DNA of 64,000 bases from Desulfobulbaceae bacterium UBA2273 (GTDB lineage Bacteria > Desulfobacterota > Desulfobulbia > Desulfobulbales > Desulfurivibrionaceae): assembly GCA_002347095.1 (NCBI GenBank), contig DDWZ01000011.1, positions 189,780-253,779 on the forward strand. Direction: 5' to 3'. The notes beneath the pieces were generated by a model. That model made no database searches. It worked only from the letters and a program-made list of their open reading frames with translations, and was not told the origin of the DNA. Of the stretch, positions 36,122-45,534 are shown in pieces. Position 1 is the first letter of the stretch. Each line of letters begins with the position of its first letter. The position numbers were made by a program, and so were the translations under genes.

Positions 36122-37012
36122 TTACAGATCAACGAGTCCCTGCCAGAAAAATTTTATGTTGCCATCGGCTTTCGTCTCGGGTTCTTCCTGGGCAATATTG
36201 GCGGCCAGCTTGCTGAACATCTTGCTGGAAGGGGCATCCGGGAAGATGTCCGACACCAGCCGCTGTTCGCGAACCGCGGTGGGCAGCTTGCTGTCATAGG
36301 GGATATACCCGAGATAATCCAGGGAAAGCGAGTCGAGAAAACGGTCGGCCACAATGCTCAGCTTGCGGAAAACAGACAGGGCTTCCTTTTCGGAGCGGGC
36401 GAGATTGACCAGGATGCGGAATTTTTTCACGTCATGCCGGCTGGAAAGAACCTTGACCAACGCGTAGGCATCGGTCAGGGAGGTCGGTTCCGGGGTGAGG
36501 ATGATGATGCGCTCCCGCGCGGCCAGGTTGAAATAGATCACATTGTTGTTGATGCCAGCGGCCGTATCGATCAGCATGATATCGATTTTTTGGGCCAGGG
36601 CGGACATCTCCGCCAAAAAGTACAGCCGTTGCTGTTCGGTAAGATCCGCCAGCTCCATGATGCCGGAACTGGCCGGCAGAATGAGCAACCCGGCCGGGCC
36701 TTGCACCAGGACCTCGGCAAGTGTTTTTTCACCCATGAAAACGTGGTGGAGGTTGTAGCGCGGGGTCAGGCCGAGCAGGATGTCGACGTTGGCCAGATTG
36801 AGGTCCGCGTCAAGGATGAGCACCTTTTTTCCCGCTTTTGCCAGGTTATAGCCAAGATTGGTGACGATATTGGTTTTGCCGACCCCGCCCTTGCCGCTGG
36901 TCACGCAAACAACCCGCGGTTGGGCTTCGGTATTGCCGTAAGGCGCCGCCATTCTTTTCCCCCGGGTTTGCGAGTGGGTCATAATTCTTTCCAAAGTTTC
37001 CGCCTGATTCAT
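36122..37012 (-). CDS. flhG: Flagellar number regulator FlhG (FleN, MinD-like ATPase)
   Basis: ParA/MinD-type ATPase (296 residues) that with FlhF controls flagellar number and placement. Deviant Walker A TSGKGGVGKTNIVTNLGYNL near residues 36-55, ILDADLNLANVDILLG (switch I) and MLIDTAAGINNNVIYF (Walker B) are clear. The ATG at 37012 is preferred over an upstream in-frame start because GGGGGA precedes it and the N-terminal MNQAETLERI is typical. It follows flhF by 19 bases. Confidence 0.94.
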   Translation of the reverse strand: MNQAETLERIMTHSQTRGKRMAAPYGNTEAQPRVVCVTSGKGGVGKTNIVTNLGYNLAKAGKKVLILDADLNLANVDILLGLTPRYNLHHVFMGEKTLAEVLVQGPAGLLILPASSGIMELADLTEQQRLYFLAEMSALAQKIDIMLIDTAAGINNNVIYFNLAARERIIILTPEPTSLTDAYALVKVLSSRHDVKKFRILVNLARSEKEALSVFRKLSIVADRFLDSLSLDYLGYIPYDSKLPTAVREQRLVSDIFPDAPSSKMFSKLAANIAQEEPETKADGNIKFFWQGLVDL

Positions 37013-37031
37013 GATAGTCCCCCGTAAGCGT

Positions 37032-38282
37032 TCATTGGGTCCACCTGCCCTGGGATTCGGCGGCAAGCTCGCCTGCCGCGGCCTGCCATCCCTGTCCGAA
37101 CAGGGTCTGCAGGAATTCCCGGGAGGCAAGGAGGAAATCCTCCGGAACCCTCTGGCCGGTGCACAGGCAGGAAATGGGCAGCGCCGCCCCGGCCAGCAGT
37201 TGGCAGAGGGAGGCATAGGCCCTGGTTTCATCGAGCTTGGAGAGGATCAACCCCTTGACCCGCAGCGGCTCATAGGTGGAGAGAATCTGTTGCAGGTCTT
37301 CTTTTTTGCTGGTGGCGCTGAGGACGAGGTAGGGCTCTATGCCGTTTTTCAGGGAAAACCATTCGGACAGTTCCCGGATGTGGTTCGGGTCATAGGGACT
37401 TTTGCCTGCGGTGTCGATGATGATCAGATCCTTGTCCTGGTGGCGAACGAGGGCCGCCTGCAGATCCTTTTTGCGCAGGGCGATTTCGCATGGCAACCGC
37501 ATGATCTTGGCATAGGTCCGCAACTGGTCCGTGGCGCCGATCCGATAGCAGTCCATGGAGAGAAGCGCCACCCGCATTCCTTCGTGGATGCTGTACCAGG
37601 CGGCGATTTTCGCGGCGGTCGTGGTTTTGCCCACCCCGGTGGGGCCGATCAGGGCTACCACGGTGGGCGCCTTGCTGATCCCGATGCGTAGCGGGGTAAT
37701 CTGCAATTGATCAATGATCTTGTCGCGCCACTTGGCAACCTGTTTCGGGTCCGGGCGGGCGGATTTTTGTGCGGCTTCCCTGGGGGGATGAGCCGAACCG
37801 CGGTTTTCGAGCTCTTCCTTGGCGCAGTACTGACGCCGCAGGAAATTGGCAAAGCGCAGCCTCAGGTCATTGGCTTCAAAATGGACCTGGGCGGTCTTGC
37901 CGGCCTTTTCCTTCGGCAGGGTGCGGGCGGAAAGCTCGGCGGAAAGTCTGCAGTCAAAATCGGGACGCGGCCTGGCCTGTTTCGGTGCGGCCGGGCGCGG
38001 CGCCTCCTGTGCCGGAGCCTGACGCACCGAGTGATAGCCGTATCCCACCGCCTTTGGCCGTCGTTCTTCAGTGCCGGGGGATTCCGGAGGAGGCAGGGTA
38101 ATTTCCGGCTCCGGGTCGTATTCCATGGCCGCCACCACCTCAATCCTCGGCCCCCCCCTGCTCGAAGCGCTTCTTCCGGGAAGGTTGCGGGTTGAAAGAA
38201 TAATGGCATCCTCGCCAAGTTCTTCCTTGACCATGGCCATGGCGCTATGGGTATCCGAGGCTTCAAAACGTTTGATTCGCAT
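37032..38282 (-). CDS. flhF: Flagellar biosynthesis GTPase FlhF
   Basis: SRP-type GTPase (416 residues) that marks the flagellar assembly site at the pole. N-terminal B domain (MRIKRFEASDTHSAMAMVKE) is followed by a low-complexity linker and the NG domain: GPTGVGKTTTAAKIA (G1), DTAGKSPYD (G3), LSKLDETRAYASL (G4). Together with FlhG this indicates a polar, number-controlled flagellum. It sits 17 bases after flhA. Confidence 0.95.
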   Translation of the reverse strand: MRIKRFEASDTHSAMAMVKEELGEDAIILSTRNLPGRSASSRGGPRIEVVAAMEYDPEPEITLPPPESPGTEERRPKAVGYGYHSVRQAPAQEAPRPAAPKQARPRPDFDCRLSAELSARTLPKEKAGKTAQVHFEANDLRLRFANFLRRQYCAKEELENRGSAHPPREAAQKSARPDPKQVAKWRDKIIDQLQITPLRIGISKAPTVVALIGPTGVGKTTTAAKIAAWYSIHEGMRVALLSMDCYRIGATDQLRTYAKIMRLPCEIALRKKDLQAALVRHQDKDLIIIDTAGKSPYDPNHIRELSEWFSLKNGIEPYLVLSATSKKEDLQQILSTYEPLRVKGLILSKLDETRAYASLCQLLAGAALPISCLCTGQRVPEDFLLASREFLQTLFGQGWQAAAGELAAESQGRWTQ

Positions 38283-38299
38283 CGCTGCTCCTCACTCCT

Positions 38300-40414
38300 C
38301 TATTTCTTGGGGTTGAGTTCGATTGTCCCCAGGGATTGCAGTTGGGTCTGCGCGGTCAACTCATTATGGGAAAGGACCATGACGTGGGGCATGAACCTTT
38401 CCAGAAGCCGCCGGAAATGGCGGCGGATAGTCGGAGAGCAGATGATGATGGGCTGATACCCCTCCTGCGAAACCTTTTCCACCATGGTTTTAGCCGAGGC
38501 GAGAAGGCGTTGGCCCAGGTTCGGTTCCATATTGAGGAACACGCCCTGGTCGGTTTTTTGCAACGATTCGCGGATCATGTCCTCGATCTGGGTGGAGAGG
38601 GTGAGAACCGTGATGGTTCCCTGCTCATCGACGAAGGAGCTGATGATGGAGCGGGCAAGCTTCTGGCGCACATACTCGGTAAGGATGTCCGGATCCTTGC
38701 CCAGGGGGGCGAAGTCGGCCAGGGTTTCGCAGATGGTGAGCAGGTCGCGCAGGGATACCCGTTCGCGCAGGAGATTCTGGAGCACCTTCTGGACAAGGCC
38801 AAGGGACAGAAGGCCGGGTACCAGCTCTTCCACCACCTTGGGATGGGTTTTGGCCAGATTGTCCAGGAGCTTTTGGGTGTCCTGGCGGCCCAGCAGTTCA
38901 TCGGCGTGGGTGCGCAGCACCTCGGTGAGATGGGTGGCGATGACCGTGGATGGGTCAACCACGGTGTAGCCCGCCACCTGGGCCTCGTCTTTCTTTTCCT
39001 GGTCAATCCAGAGGGCGGGCAGTTGGAAGGCCGGCTCCATGGTGGGAATCCCCTCGATTTTCCGCTTGGCCACGCCGGAGTCCATGGCCAGCAGATGCCC
39101 CATCATTATTTCCCCTTTCGCCACCTCCACGCCTTTGAGGAGCAGGATATACTGATCGGGTTTGAGCTGGAGATTGTCCCGGACATGCAAGGGGGGAATA
39201 ATCATGCCCATATCCATGGCGAACTGTCTGCGTATCGCCCGGATCCGCTCCAGCAGGTCGCCTTCCTGGGCCTCGTCAACCAGGGGGATGAGGCCGTATC
39301 CCACTTCAAGCTGCAGAACATCCAAGGGCAACAGGCTTTCCACCGTTTCCGGCGCGCCGGGCAGCGGGGTGGCCGCCTTTTTTTCCTTTTCCGCTTCGAC
39401 TTTCTTCTCTTCCTTGTCCGCCGCGGTTTTATTGAAGGCTATCAGGGAGATGCCGCCCATGAGCATACCCAGCAGGAGAAAGGGAAGATGCGGCAGTCCG
39501 GGGATCAGGCCGAACAGGATGATGATTCCGGAAGAAACCGCCAGGGCCTGGGGCTGGAGGCCGAACTGTTGCATGAACTCCTTGCCCATGCTGACATCGG
39601 AGGCGGCCCGGCTGACAATGATGCCCGCGGAGGTGGAGATGACCAGGGCCGGGATCTGGGAGACCAGCCCGTCGCCGATGGTGAGCAGGGTATAGGTTTC
39701 CGCCGCCTGGGCGGCCTGCATGTTCTGCATGAGGGCGCCGATGAAGAACCCGCCGATGATATTGATGAACATGATCACCAGACTGGCCACGGCTTCGCCG
39801 CGCACGAATTTGCTGGCGCCGTCCATGGCCCCGTAAAATTCGGACTGGCGGCTGACTTCCGACCGGCGGCGTTTCGCCTCCGCCTCGTTGATCAACCCGG
39901 CGTTGAGGTCCGCGTCAATGGCCATCTGCTTGCCGGGCATGGCGTCCAGGGTAAAGCGGGCCGCCACCTCGGCGATGCGACCGGAGCCCTTGGTGATAAC
40001 CACGAAATTGATCAGCACCATGATCAGGAAGATGATGATGCCCACGGCAAAATTACCGCCCACCACAAAATTGCCGAAGGACTGGATCACGTGGCCCACC
40101 GCGCCTTGGCCTTCGTGGCCGTGGAGCAAGATGAGCCGGGTCGAGGCGATATTCAGCGCCAGCCTGAACAGGGTGGTGATCAGCAGCAGCGAGGGAAAGG
40201 AGGAGAAATCCAGCGGGTTGGTGTTGTACATGCTCATCAGCAAGATGAGCATGCCGATGGTGATGTTGAAGGAGAGCAGCATGTCGAGCAGGAAGGGCGG
40301 CAGCGGCACGATCATGACCAGGAGGATGGCCACGACCCCGAGCGCCACGAAGAGGCCCGACATCTCGAAATTAATTGCTTTCAGCCCTGTTGCGGCGCCG
40401 GGGTTATCTGCCAT
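38300..40414 (-). CDS. flhA: Flagellar export gate protein FlhA
   Basis: Core of the flagellar type III export gate (704 residues). The N-terminal half has about eight helices (1-330) with FHIPEP-family cytoplasmic-loop blocks, including KGSGRIAEVAARFTLDAMPG and KQMAIDADLNAGLI. The C-terminal cytoplasmic domain (about 360-700) binds export chaperones. The usual length is about 690-700. It overlaps no gene; flhB is 68 bases upstream. Confidence 0.97.
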   Translation of the reverse strand: MADNPGAATGLKAINFEMSGLFVALGVVAILLVMIVPLPPFLLDMLLSFNITIGMLILLMSMYNTNPLDFSSFPSLLLITTLFRLALNIASTRLILLHGHEGQGAVGHVIQSFGNFVVGGNFAVGIIIFLIMVLINFVVITKGSGRIAEVAARFTLDAMPGKQMAIDADLNAGLINEAEAKRRRSEVSRQSEFYGAMDGASKFVRGEAVASLVIMFINIIGGFFIGALMQNMQAAQAAETYTLLTIGDGLVSQIPALVISTSAGIIVSRAASDVSMGKEFMQQFGLQPQALAVSSGIIILFGLIPGLPHLPFLLLGMLMGGISLIAFNKTAADKEEKKVEAEKEKKAATPLPGAPETVESLLPLDVLQLEVGYGLIPLVDEAQEGDLLERIRAIRRQFAMDMGMIIPPLHVRDNLQLKPDQYILLLKGVEVAKGEIMMGHLLAMDSGVAKRKIEGIPTMEPAFQLPALWIDQEKKDEAQVAGYTVVDPSTVIATHLTEVLRTHADELLGRQDTQKLLDNLAKTHPKVVEELVPGLLSLGLVQKVLQNLLRERVSLRDLLTICETLADFAPLGKDPDILTEYVRQKLARSIISSFVDEQGTITVLTLSTQIEDMIRESLQKTDQGVFLNMEPNLGQRLLASAKTMVEKVSQEGYQPIIICSPTIRRHFRRLLERFMPHVMVLSHNELTAQTQLQSLGTIELNPKK

Positions 40415-40482
40415 GGTTGTGCGGACCCGCAGTGGTATGGGTTGATTCCGGGGGCATGGGGAAGGTTGCGGTATTCATCCAA

Positions 40483-41553
40483 TCAGGCCCTTTTCCGTTT
40501 CACATTGTATACATAGGCCAAAACCTCGGCCACGGTCTGGAACAGGTTTTCCGGGATGGTTTCGCCCAGCCCCACGTTTTTGTAAAGGGCCTGGGCCAGG
40601 GGCTTGTCCTCGACCAGGGGAATGGAATGTTCCTGGGCGATTTCCCGGATTCGCTGGGCGATGACCCCGGCGCCCTTTGCCAGCACCGTGGGCGCGGCCA
40701 TGGCCAGCGCATCGTAGCGAAGGGCAATGGCCAGACGGGTGGGGTTGGTGATCACCACGTCTGCCTTGGGCACCTCGGACATCATCCGTTGCCTGGCCAT
40801 CTGCATCTGGATGGAGCGGATGCGTCCCTTAATGTGCGGATCTCCCTCGGTCTGCTTGGCCTCGTCCTTGATCTCCTGTTTGGTCATCTTCATCTTTTCC
40901 ATGAACTGCCAGCGCTGGAAGGCATAGTCCATCGCCGCGAGCACCGCGATGATCAGCGCCGATTTCAGGAAGATCCAGAAGGCGATCTTGGCCATGAAGG
41001 AAAGGATAAGCGCGGGTTCCTGATCCATGAGTTGCAGGATGCCGGGTAGCGCCTTTTTTATCTCCGTATAGGATACATAGCCGATGATGACCAGTTTGCC
41101 CACCGACTTTACCATATTGGCCAGAGCCTGCTTGGAAAAGAGCCGGGAAAATCCTTGGATGGGGCTGATCTTGTCGAACTTCGGCATCAATTTTTCCGTG
41201 GTGAACAGGATGCCGACCTGGGCATAGTTGGCCACCAGGGCCGTCAGGAAGATGGCTCCCATGACCGGGGCCACGATGAGCCCGGTCTGGAGCATGGACT
41301 CCCGGGTAAGCATGGTCATGTTGTTCGGGGTTATGCTGATGGAGTGCAGGTTGCCCAGGTAATATTTGAGCAGGAGAAAGAAATGCCCCAGCATGAAGTC
41401 GCTTGCATAATAGAGGGTGAGCAGGCTGGCGAGCAGGACCGCGGCGGAGGGCACCTCCATGCTTTTGGCCACATCGCCTTTTTTTCTCGCCTCCTGGATG
41501 CGGCGGGAGGTGGGGGCCTCGGTTTTTTCCTGGCCGGAGGATTCGTCCGCCAT
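40483..41553 (-). CDS. flhB: Flagellar export switch protein FlhB
   Basis: Export-specificity switch (356 residues): four helices (about 30-220) and a cytoplasmic domain. The autocleavage site reads NPTR (ITNPTRLAIALRYDA) instead of the usual NPTH; the Asn-Pro bond that is cut is retained. The N-terminus ESSGQEKTEAPTSRRIQEAR is typical. Three bases separate it from fliR. Confidence 0.95.
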   Translation of the reverse strand: MADESSGQEKTEAPTSRRIQEARKKGDVAKSMEVPSAAVLLASLLTLYYASDFMLGHFFLLLKYYLGNLHSISITPNNMTMLTRESMLQTGLIVAPVMGAIFLTALVANYAQVGILFTTEKLMPKFDKISPIQGFSRLFSKQALANMVKSVGKLVIIGYVSYTEIKKALPGILQLMDQEPALILSFMAKIAFWIFLKSALIIAVLAAMDYAFQRWQFMEKMKMTKQEIKDEAKQTEGDPHIKGRIRSIQMQMARQRMMSEVPKADVVITNPTRLAIALRYDALAMAAPTVLAKGAGVIAQRIREIAQEHSIPLVEDKPLAQALYKNVGLGETIPENLFQTVAEVLAYVYNVKRKRA

Positions 41554-41556
41554 TCT

Positions 41557-42348
41557 TCAGCCCCCCATGCCCATGGCCAGCCTGGGCAGGAGCCGGGCCA
41601 GCATTTCAAAATTGGTGATCATCAGCGGCAGGAGATAGCGCAGGGACAAGCCGGCAAAAATCAGACCGACCGCAATGTTTATCGGCAGACCGACGATCAG
41701 GATCGGAATCTGGGGCACGGTTTTGGCGACGATGCCCATGGCCACATGGGTAAAAAACAGGGCCGCTCCCGCCGGGGCCATGATCTTGACGGCAAGAACG
41801 AACATGTGGGAGGCCCCCTGCATGATGCCTTCGAAGGTGGCCTGGGTTATGGTTGCCGTGCCGGGTTTCAGCCACTCAAAGCTTTCCACCAGGGTGGAGA
41901 AAAAGATGTGATGGCCGTTGATGCTTAAAAAAATCAGGATGGTGGCGAGATTCCAGAGCATGCCCACCAGCGAGATCTGGGTGCCGAACTGGGGATCCAT
42001 GACGCCGGCCACCCCCATGCCCATCTGGATGCCCACCATCTGGCCGGCAAGCTCGGCGGCGGCAAAGAGGCACCGGGCAAAAATGGCCAGGGTCGCGCCC
42101 AGCAGGATTTCGGTGAGGACGAGAACGAAAAAGCCGATGGGCGGGCCGCTCATCAGGCGCGGATCAACCCGGACCACGGGGGTCAGGATCAGGGCGGTCA
42201 TCAGGGCCAGCAGGATTTTGACCTGGGGTGGAACGCTTGTCGAGCCGAAGACGGGCATGAAAAACAAGAGCGGCGCCACCCGGGTCAGGATAATGACCAT
42301 GGAGAGGATCTGCGTCAGGGTCCAGTTCAGCAGCGCGGCTTCGGGCAT
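41557..42348 (-). CDS. fliR: Flagellar export protein FliR
   Basis: Six-helix component of the FliPQR export gate (263 residues, normal length). Blocks VAPLLFFMPVFGSTSVPPQVKI and GQMVGIQMGMGVAGVMDPQFG are characteristic. Encoded in the conserved order fliP-fliQ-fliR-flhB, with 17 bases to fliQ upstream. Confidence 0.95.
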   Translation of the reverse strand: MPEAALLNWTLTQILSMVIILTRVAPLLFFMPVFGSTSVPPQVKILLALMTALILTPVVRVDPRLMSGPPIGFFVLVLTEILLGATLAIFARCLFAAAELAGQMVGIQMGMGVAGVMDPQFGTQISLVGMLWNLATILIFLSINGHHIFFSTLVESFEWLKPGTATITQATFEGIMQGASHMFVLAVKIMAPAGAALFFTHVAMGIVAKTVPQIPILIVGLPINIAVGLIFAGLSLRYLLPLMITNFEMLARLLPRLAMGMGG

Positions 42349-42365
42349 GGTTGCGAAATTCTCCG

Positions 42366-42635
42366 TCAGTGGATGATGTTCGGGATGCTGGTAATCAGCT
42401 CATGGGTGTAGTCCACCAGCTTGGTGATCATCCAAGAGGAAAGAAACAGCAGGGTCAGCATCATGGCCACGATCTTTGGGACAAAGGTCAGGGTCATCTC
42501 CTGGATCTGGGTGATCGCCTGGAAAAGAGAGATCAGCAGGCCGACCACCATGGCCACCAGCAGCAGCGGCGCCGAAACTATCAGGGTCAGGGTAACGGCA
42601 TTCTGGGTCAGGGTGATGGCTTCAGAGGCAGTCAT
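42366..42635 (-). CDS. fliQ: Flagellar export protein FliQ
   Basis: Two-helix export gate subunit (89 residues). TLIVSAPLLLVAMVVGLLIS and FQAITQIQEMTLTFVPKI are the conserved helices and loop. Two bases from fliP. Confidence 0.95.
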   Translation of the reverse strand: MTASEAITLTQNAVTLTLIVSAPLLLVAMVVGLLISLFQAITQIQEMTLTFVPKIVAMMLTLLFLSSWMITKLVDYTHELITSIPNIIH

Positions 42636-42637
42636 GG

Positions 42638-43405
42638 TTATACTCCAAAACTTTTTACCAGAGAGCCGACAATCAGGTACCAGCCATCCACCAGCACAAA
42701 AAGCAGCAGCTTGAAGGGCAGGGAAACCATGACCGGGGGCAGCATCATCATGCCCATGGACAGCAGGATGCTTGCCACCACCATGTCGATGATCAGAAAG
42801 GGCAGAAAAAGAACAAAGCCGATGGTGAAAGCGGTCTTGAGTTCGCTGATCATGAAGGCCGGGATGAGCACGGCGGTGGAGACCTCCTCCTTGTTTTTCG
42901 GCTTGGGGGTCTTGGCCAGGGAAAGGAAAAGTTCGAGGTCTTTTTCCCTGGTCTGCTTGAACATGAAGGCGCGCACCGGTTTTACCGCCTCCAGCAAAGC
43001 CTCTTCCGCGTTGATCTGTTCGGCCATGTACGGTTTGATCGCGGTGGTGTTGACCTCGCTGAAAACCGGGGTCATGATGAACATGGTCAGGAAGAGCGCC
43101 AGGCCGACCAGAACCTGGGTCGGCGGCACCTGCTGGGTGCCCAGGGCTTGCCGCAGAAAGGAAAAGGCGATCACCAGCCGGGTGAAGGAGGTCATCATCA
43201 AGAGGATGGCCGGGGCCATGGAAAGGACCGTGAACAGGAGCAATATCTCGATGAGGACGGAGACCTGCTGGGGGTTCTGGGCTTCGCCCAACCCGATCTG
43301 CAGGGTGGGCAGGGTTACGGCCCTGCCTTCGCCGGGAAAAAGGAGAATGATCCCCGTAAGCAGGCCGATGAGAATAGGCCAGGACGGCAGAGGTTTATTC
43401 CGCAT
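42638..43405 (-). CDS. fliP: Flagellar export protein FliP
   Basis: Export gate subunit (255 residues) with a cleavable signal peptide (hydrophobic residues 8-28, likely cut after GEGRA) followed by four helices. Family blocks: LLMMTSFTRLVIAFSFLRQA, ALFLTMFIMTPVFSEVN and the IDMVVASILLSMGMMMLPPV helix. The start overlaps fliO by 11 bases. Confidence 0.96.
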   Translation of the reverse strand: MRNKPLPSWPILIGLLTGIILLFPGEGRAVTLPTLQIGLGEAQNPQQVSVLIEILLLFTVLSMAPAILLMMTSFTRLVIAFSFLRQALGTQQVPPTQVLVGLALFLTMFIMTPVFSEVNTTAIKPYMAEQINAEEALLEAVKPVRAFMFKQTREKDLELFLSLAKTPKPKNKEEVSTAVLIPAFMISELKTAFTIGFVLFLPFLIIDMVVASILLSMGMMMLPPVMVSLPFKLLLFVLVDGWYLIVGSLVKSFGV

Positions 43406-43925
43406 CGGCGGATCCTTTCTTTTTGGGTTTCATGCCGGAGATGGTCTGGGTCGCCTTGTGGAGCATGGAGGCAAAAGAATCCGGCAGGGGAGCATCGCTT
43501 TTTTGGCTGGCGGCCATGAGGCGCTCGTTGGGGTCAAGGGTGGCGAGCAGGGTAATCTGTTGCTCGCTGAGTCCGACCACCAGATACGCGCCTGCCACCT
43601 CCAGAACGCTCACCTGTTTTTTGGGGGCCAGCATCCGGCTGTCGAGGACGGTGATAAGGCTTTCCTGCCGGGAACCGCCCTTGGCGAACCCCATCTTTTT
43701 GATCCAGGCCAGCAAGAGGAGCATGAGCCCCACCACAATGACAAGTGAGCCAATGGTTTTAAAGATGGTCGTGGTCAGGGAAAGGGCTTCCTGATTGCCG
43801 GTGAGCCGTTCGGCGGCAAGGAGCATGAAGGGACAGGCGAGATGATACAGCAGGCTTGCTCCCAGGGCGATCAGCGTCTTTGCCCGGAACACTCCGCGTG
43901 TTGGTGATGGTTGCCGGATCTTCAT
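43395..43925 (-). CDS. fliO: Flagellar assembly protein FliO
   Basis: Assembly factor for the FliP ring (176 residues from ATG 43925; a GTG at 43940 would add five). Hydrophobic segments near residues 16-38 and 50-75 are followed by a cytoplasmic domain with LITVLDSRMLAPKKQVSVLE and YLVVGLSEQQITLLATL, typical of FliO/YscQ-like beta units. Position between fliN and fliP confirms the call. Sequence conservation of FliO is low in general. Confidence 0.88.
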   Translation of the reverse strand: MKIRQPSPTRGVFRAKTLIALGASLLYHLACPFMLLAAERLTGNQEALSLTTTIFKTIGSLVIVVGLMLLLLAWIKKMGFAKGGSRQESLITVLDSRMLAPKKQVSVLEVAGAYLVVGLSEQQITLLATLDPNERLMAASQKSDAPLPDSFASMLHKATQTISGMKPKKKGSADAE

Positions 43926-43978
43926 GGTCGTTGTGTCCACAGCCTTGCCGAGGGAAGTCGGTCAGGAATTTGTCTTGC

Positions 43979-44398
43979 TCAGGCGATGTTCTTGACCCGG
44001 TCCGCCTGACTGATGATTTCCGTGATCCGCACGCCGAACCGCTCGTTGACTACGATCACCTCGCCTTTGCCCAGCAGCTTGTCGTTGACAAAGATCTCCA
44101 CCGGTTCGCCCGCCGCTTTGTCGAGCTCGACCACGGATCCTTGCGTCAATTGCAGCATTTTGTTGATGATCATGCTGGTCCGTCCCAGTTCGACGGTGAC
44201 TTCCAGGGGGATATCCAGCAGGAAATCAAGATTCTGGCTGCCGGAGGGGGCGGTGGCTCCACCACTGCCCAACTCGGCAAAGGCAGGGGCTTGAGCCCCA
44301 CCCGCACCTTCATGCTCGCCAAGGGCGGCAGCCCAGTCATCTCCGGCTCCCTCTGTTTCGTTTTTTGTGTCGGCGGCGTCCAACGGGTCGTCAGCCAT
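43979..44398 (-). CDS. fliN: Flagellar motor switch protein FliN
   Basis: C-ring protein (139 residues): an acidic, Ala/Gly-rich N-terminal 50 residues and a C-terminal SPOA domain (about 60-135) with FLLDIPLEVTVELGRTSM, LTQGSVVELDKAAGEPVEIF and GEVIVVNERFGVRITEI. Length and blocks are standard. Separated from fliM by a purine-rich hairpin. Confidence 0.96.
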   Translation of the reverse strand: MADDPLDAADTKNETEGAGDDWAAALGEHEGAGGAQAPAFAELGSGGATAPSGSQNLDFLLDIPLEVTVELGRTSMIINKMLQLTQGSVVELDKAAGEPVEIFVNDKLLGKGEVIVVNERFGVRITEIISQADRVKNIA

Positions 44399-44414
44399 GG
44401 CTCTTCTCCTTTTG

Positions 44415-44499
44415 AAAGGTTAAAGGTGAAAGGCCCAAGGTGAAAGGTGAAAGGCTTGGCCTTAAACCTTGGGCCTTTCACCTTGGGCCTTGAACCTTA
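44415..44499. repeat. Purine-rich tandem/hairpin repeat between fliM and fliN
   Basis: Built from AAGGTGAAAGG- and AAGGCCC-type words repeated on the left and their complements (GGGCCTTTCACCTTGGGCC) on the right, so the region can fold into a long stem. It overlaps the fliM stop codon. It uses words similar to the hairpin at the end of dut. Confidence 0.65.
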
Positions 44500-45486
44500 C
44501 TCCCGGTTCGGGTCAAGAACCTTTTTCTTGATGAGCAGCGCATTGTTGCCGCGATGCACGCCAGGGGTTCCCATGTATTTTCTTTCTCCGGCGACAAAGG
44601 CCGGCAGGAGGTCGTCGGTGCGGCGTTCCAACTGGATGATGTCGCCGACCACCAGCTCCATGACATCCCCCGCGGAAATGGTGGCGCGGCCCAGTTCCAC
44701 CACAAAGGCCACCGGGATGTTCTTGATGTTTTCGGTGAGGACGCGCTTGATGCTGATATCCTCGTCGCTCTGCTCCCGCTGGAAGGTGGTGAGGAGCTTG
44801 CCCTTGACCGATTCCAGGTTGCTCATGGGGATGCAGACCGTGATGCTGCCCACGGCCCGGTCCATGTCCACATCGTAGCGGCAGATGATTACCACGTCCT
44901 CGGGCTGGCAGATCTTGGCGAACTGCGGATTGATCTCGCTTCTGATGTACTGGACCTTGAGGGGCTGCAGGGAATACCAGGCCTTTTCCAGATCGTTGAG
45001 CAGGAGATTTACCACCCGCCGGATGAGGCGCTGCTCGATGGCCGTGAAATCGCGGCCCTCGATGCGGATGTTTCTGGTGCCGGTGCCGCCCAGGAAGTTT
45101 TCCACCAGGGTAAAGACCAGCTTGGGCTCAAGGACGATGAGGGCGTGGCCGCGGAAGGGCGCCATGCGGAAGATCTGCAGGCTGCTCGGCACGGGCAGGG
45201 TGCGGACAAAGGCACCGAAGCGCTCCAACTCGATGGGGGCGGAGGTCAGGTCGATGATCCGGCGCAGGGTGGTGGACAGCGAGGTGCGGACCGCACGCAT
45301 GAAGGCGTCGGAGATCGCCTCCATGGCAGGCATCTTTACCTGGACGATCCTTTCCTGCCGGGTAAAGTCGTAGGCCTGATAGCCCAAGGCTTCCGCGTCA
45401 ATGGGTTCTTCGGGCTCTTCGATTTCGCCGCCGGAAATTCCCTTGAGTAGCGCGTCAACCTCGTCCTGGCTGAGAATCTGTTCCAT
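44497..45486 (-). CDS. fliM: Flagellar motor switch protein FliM
   Basis: Rotor switch protein (329 residues). The N-terminal ILSQDEVDALLKGI is the CheY-P binding segment. The middle CheC-like domain covers about 45-230 (AYDFTRQERI, FRMAPFRGHALIVLEP), and the C-terminal SPOA domain about 245-320 pairs with FliN. Standard length. It lies 48 bases after fliL. Confidence 0.97.
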   Translation of the reverse strand: MEQILSQDEVDALLKGISGGEIEEPEEPIDAEALGYQAYDFTRQERIVQVKMPAMEAISDAFMRAVRTSLSTTLRRIIDLTSAPIELERFGAFVRTLPVPSSLQIFRMAPFRGHALIVLEPKLVFTLVENFLGGTGTRNIRIEGRDFTAIEQRLIRRVVNLLLNDLEKAWYSLQPLKVQYIRSEINPQFAKICQPEDVVIICRYDVDMDRAVGSITVCIPMSNLESVKGKLLTTFQREQSDEDISIKRVLTENIKNIPVAFVVELGRATISAGDVMELVVGDIIQLERRTDDLLPAFVAGERKYMGTPGVHRGNNALLIKKKVLDPNRE

Positions 45487-45534
45487 GGCTTTCCGCTGGG
45501 TGTTTTTTCGGGTTAGCGACAGAGGCCCGATGGG

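Noticed and set aside
38336..40516. 726-codon plus-strand open frame opposite flhA
   Set aside because: His/Gln/Asp/Gly-rich composition typical of antisense frames under membrane-protein genes.
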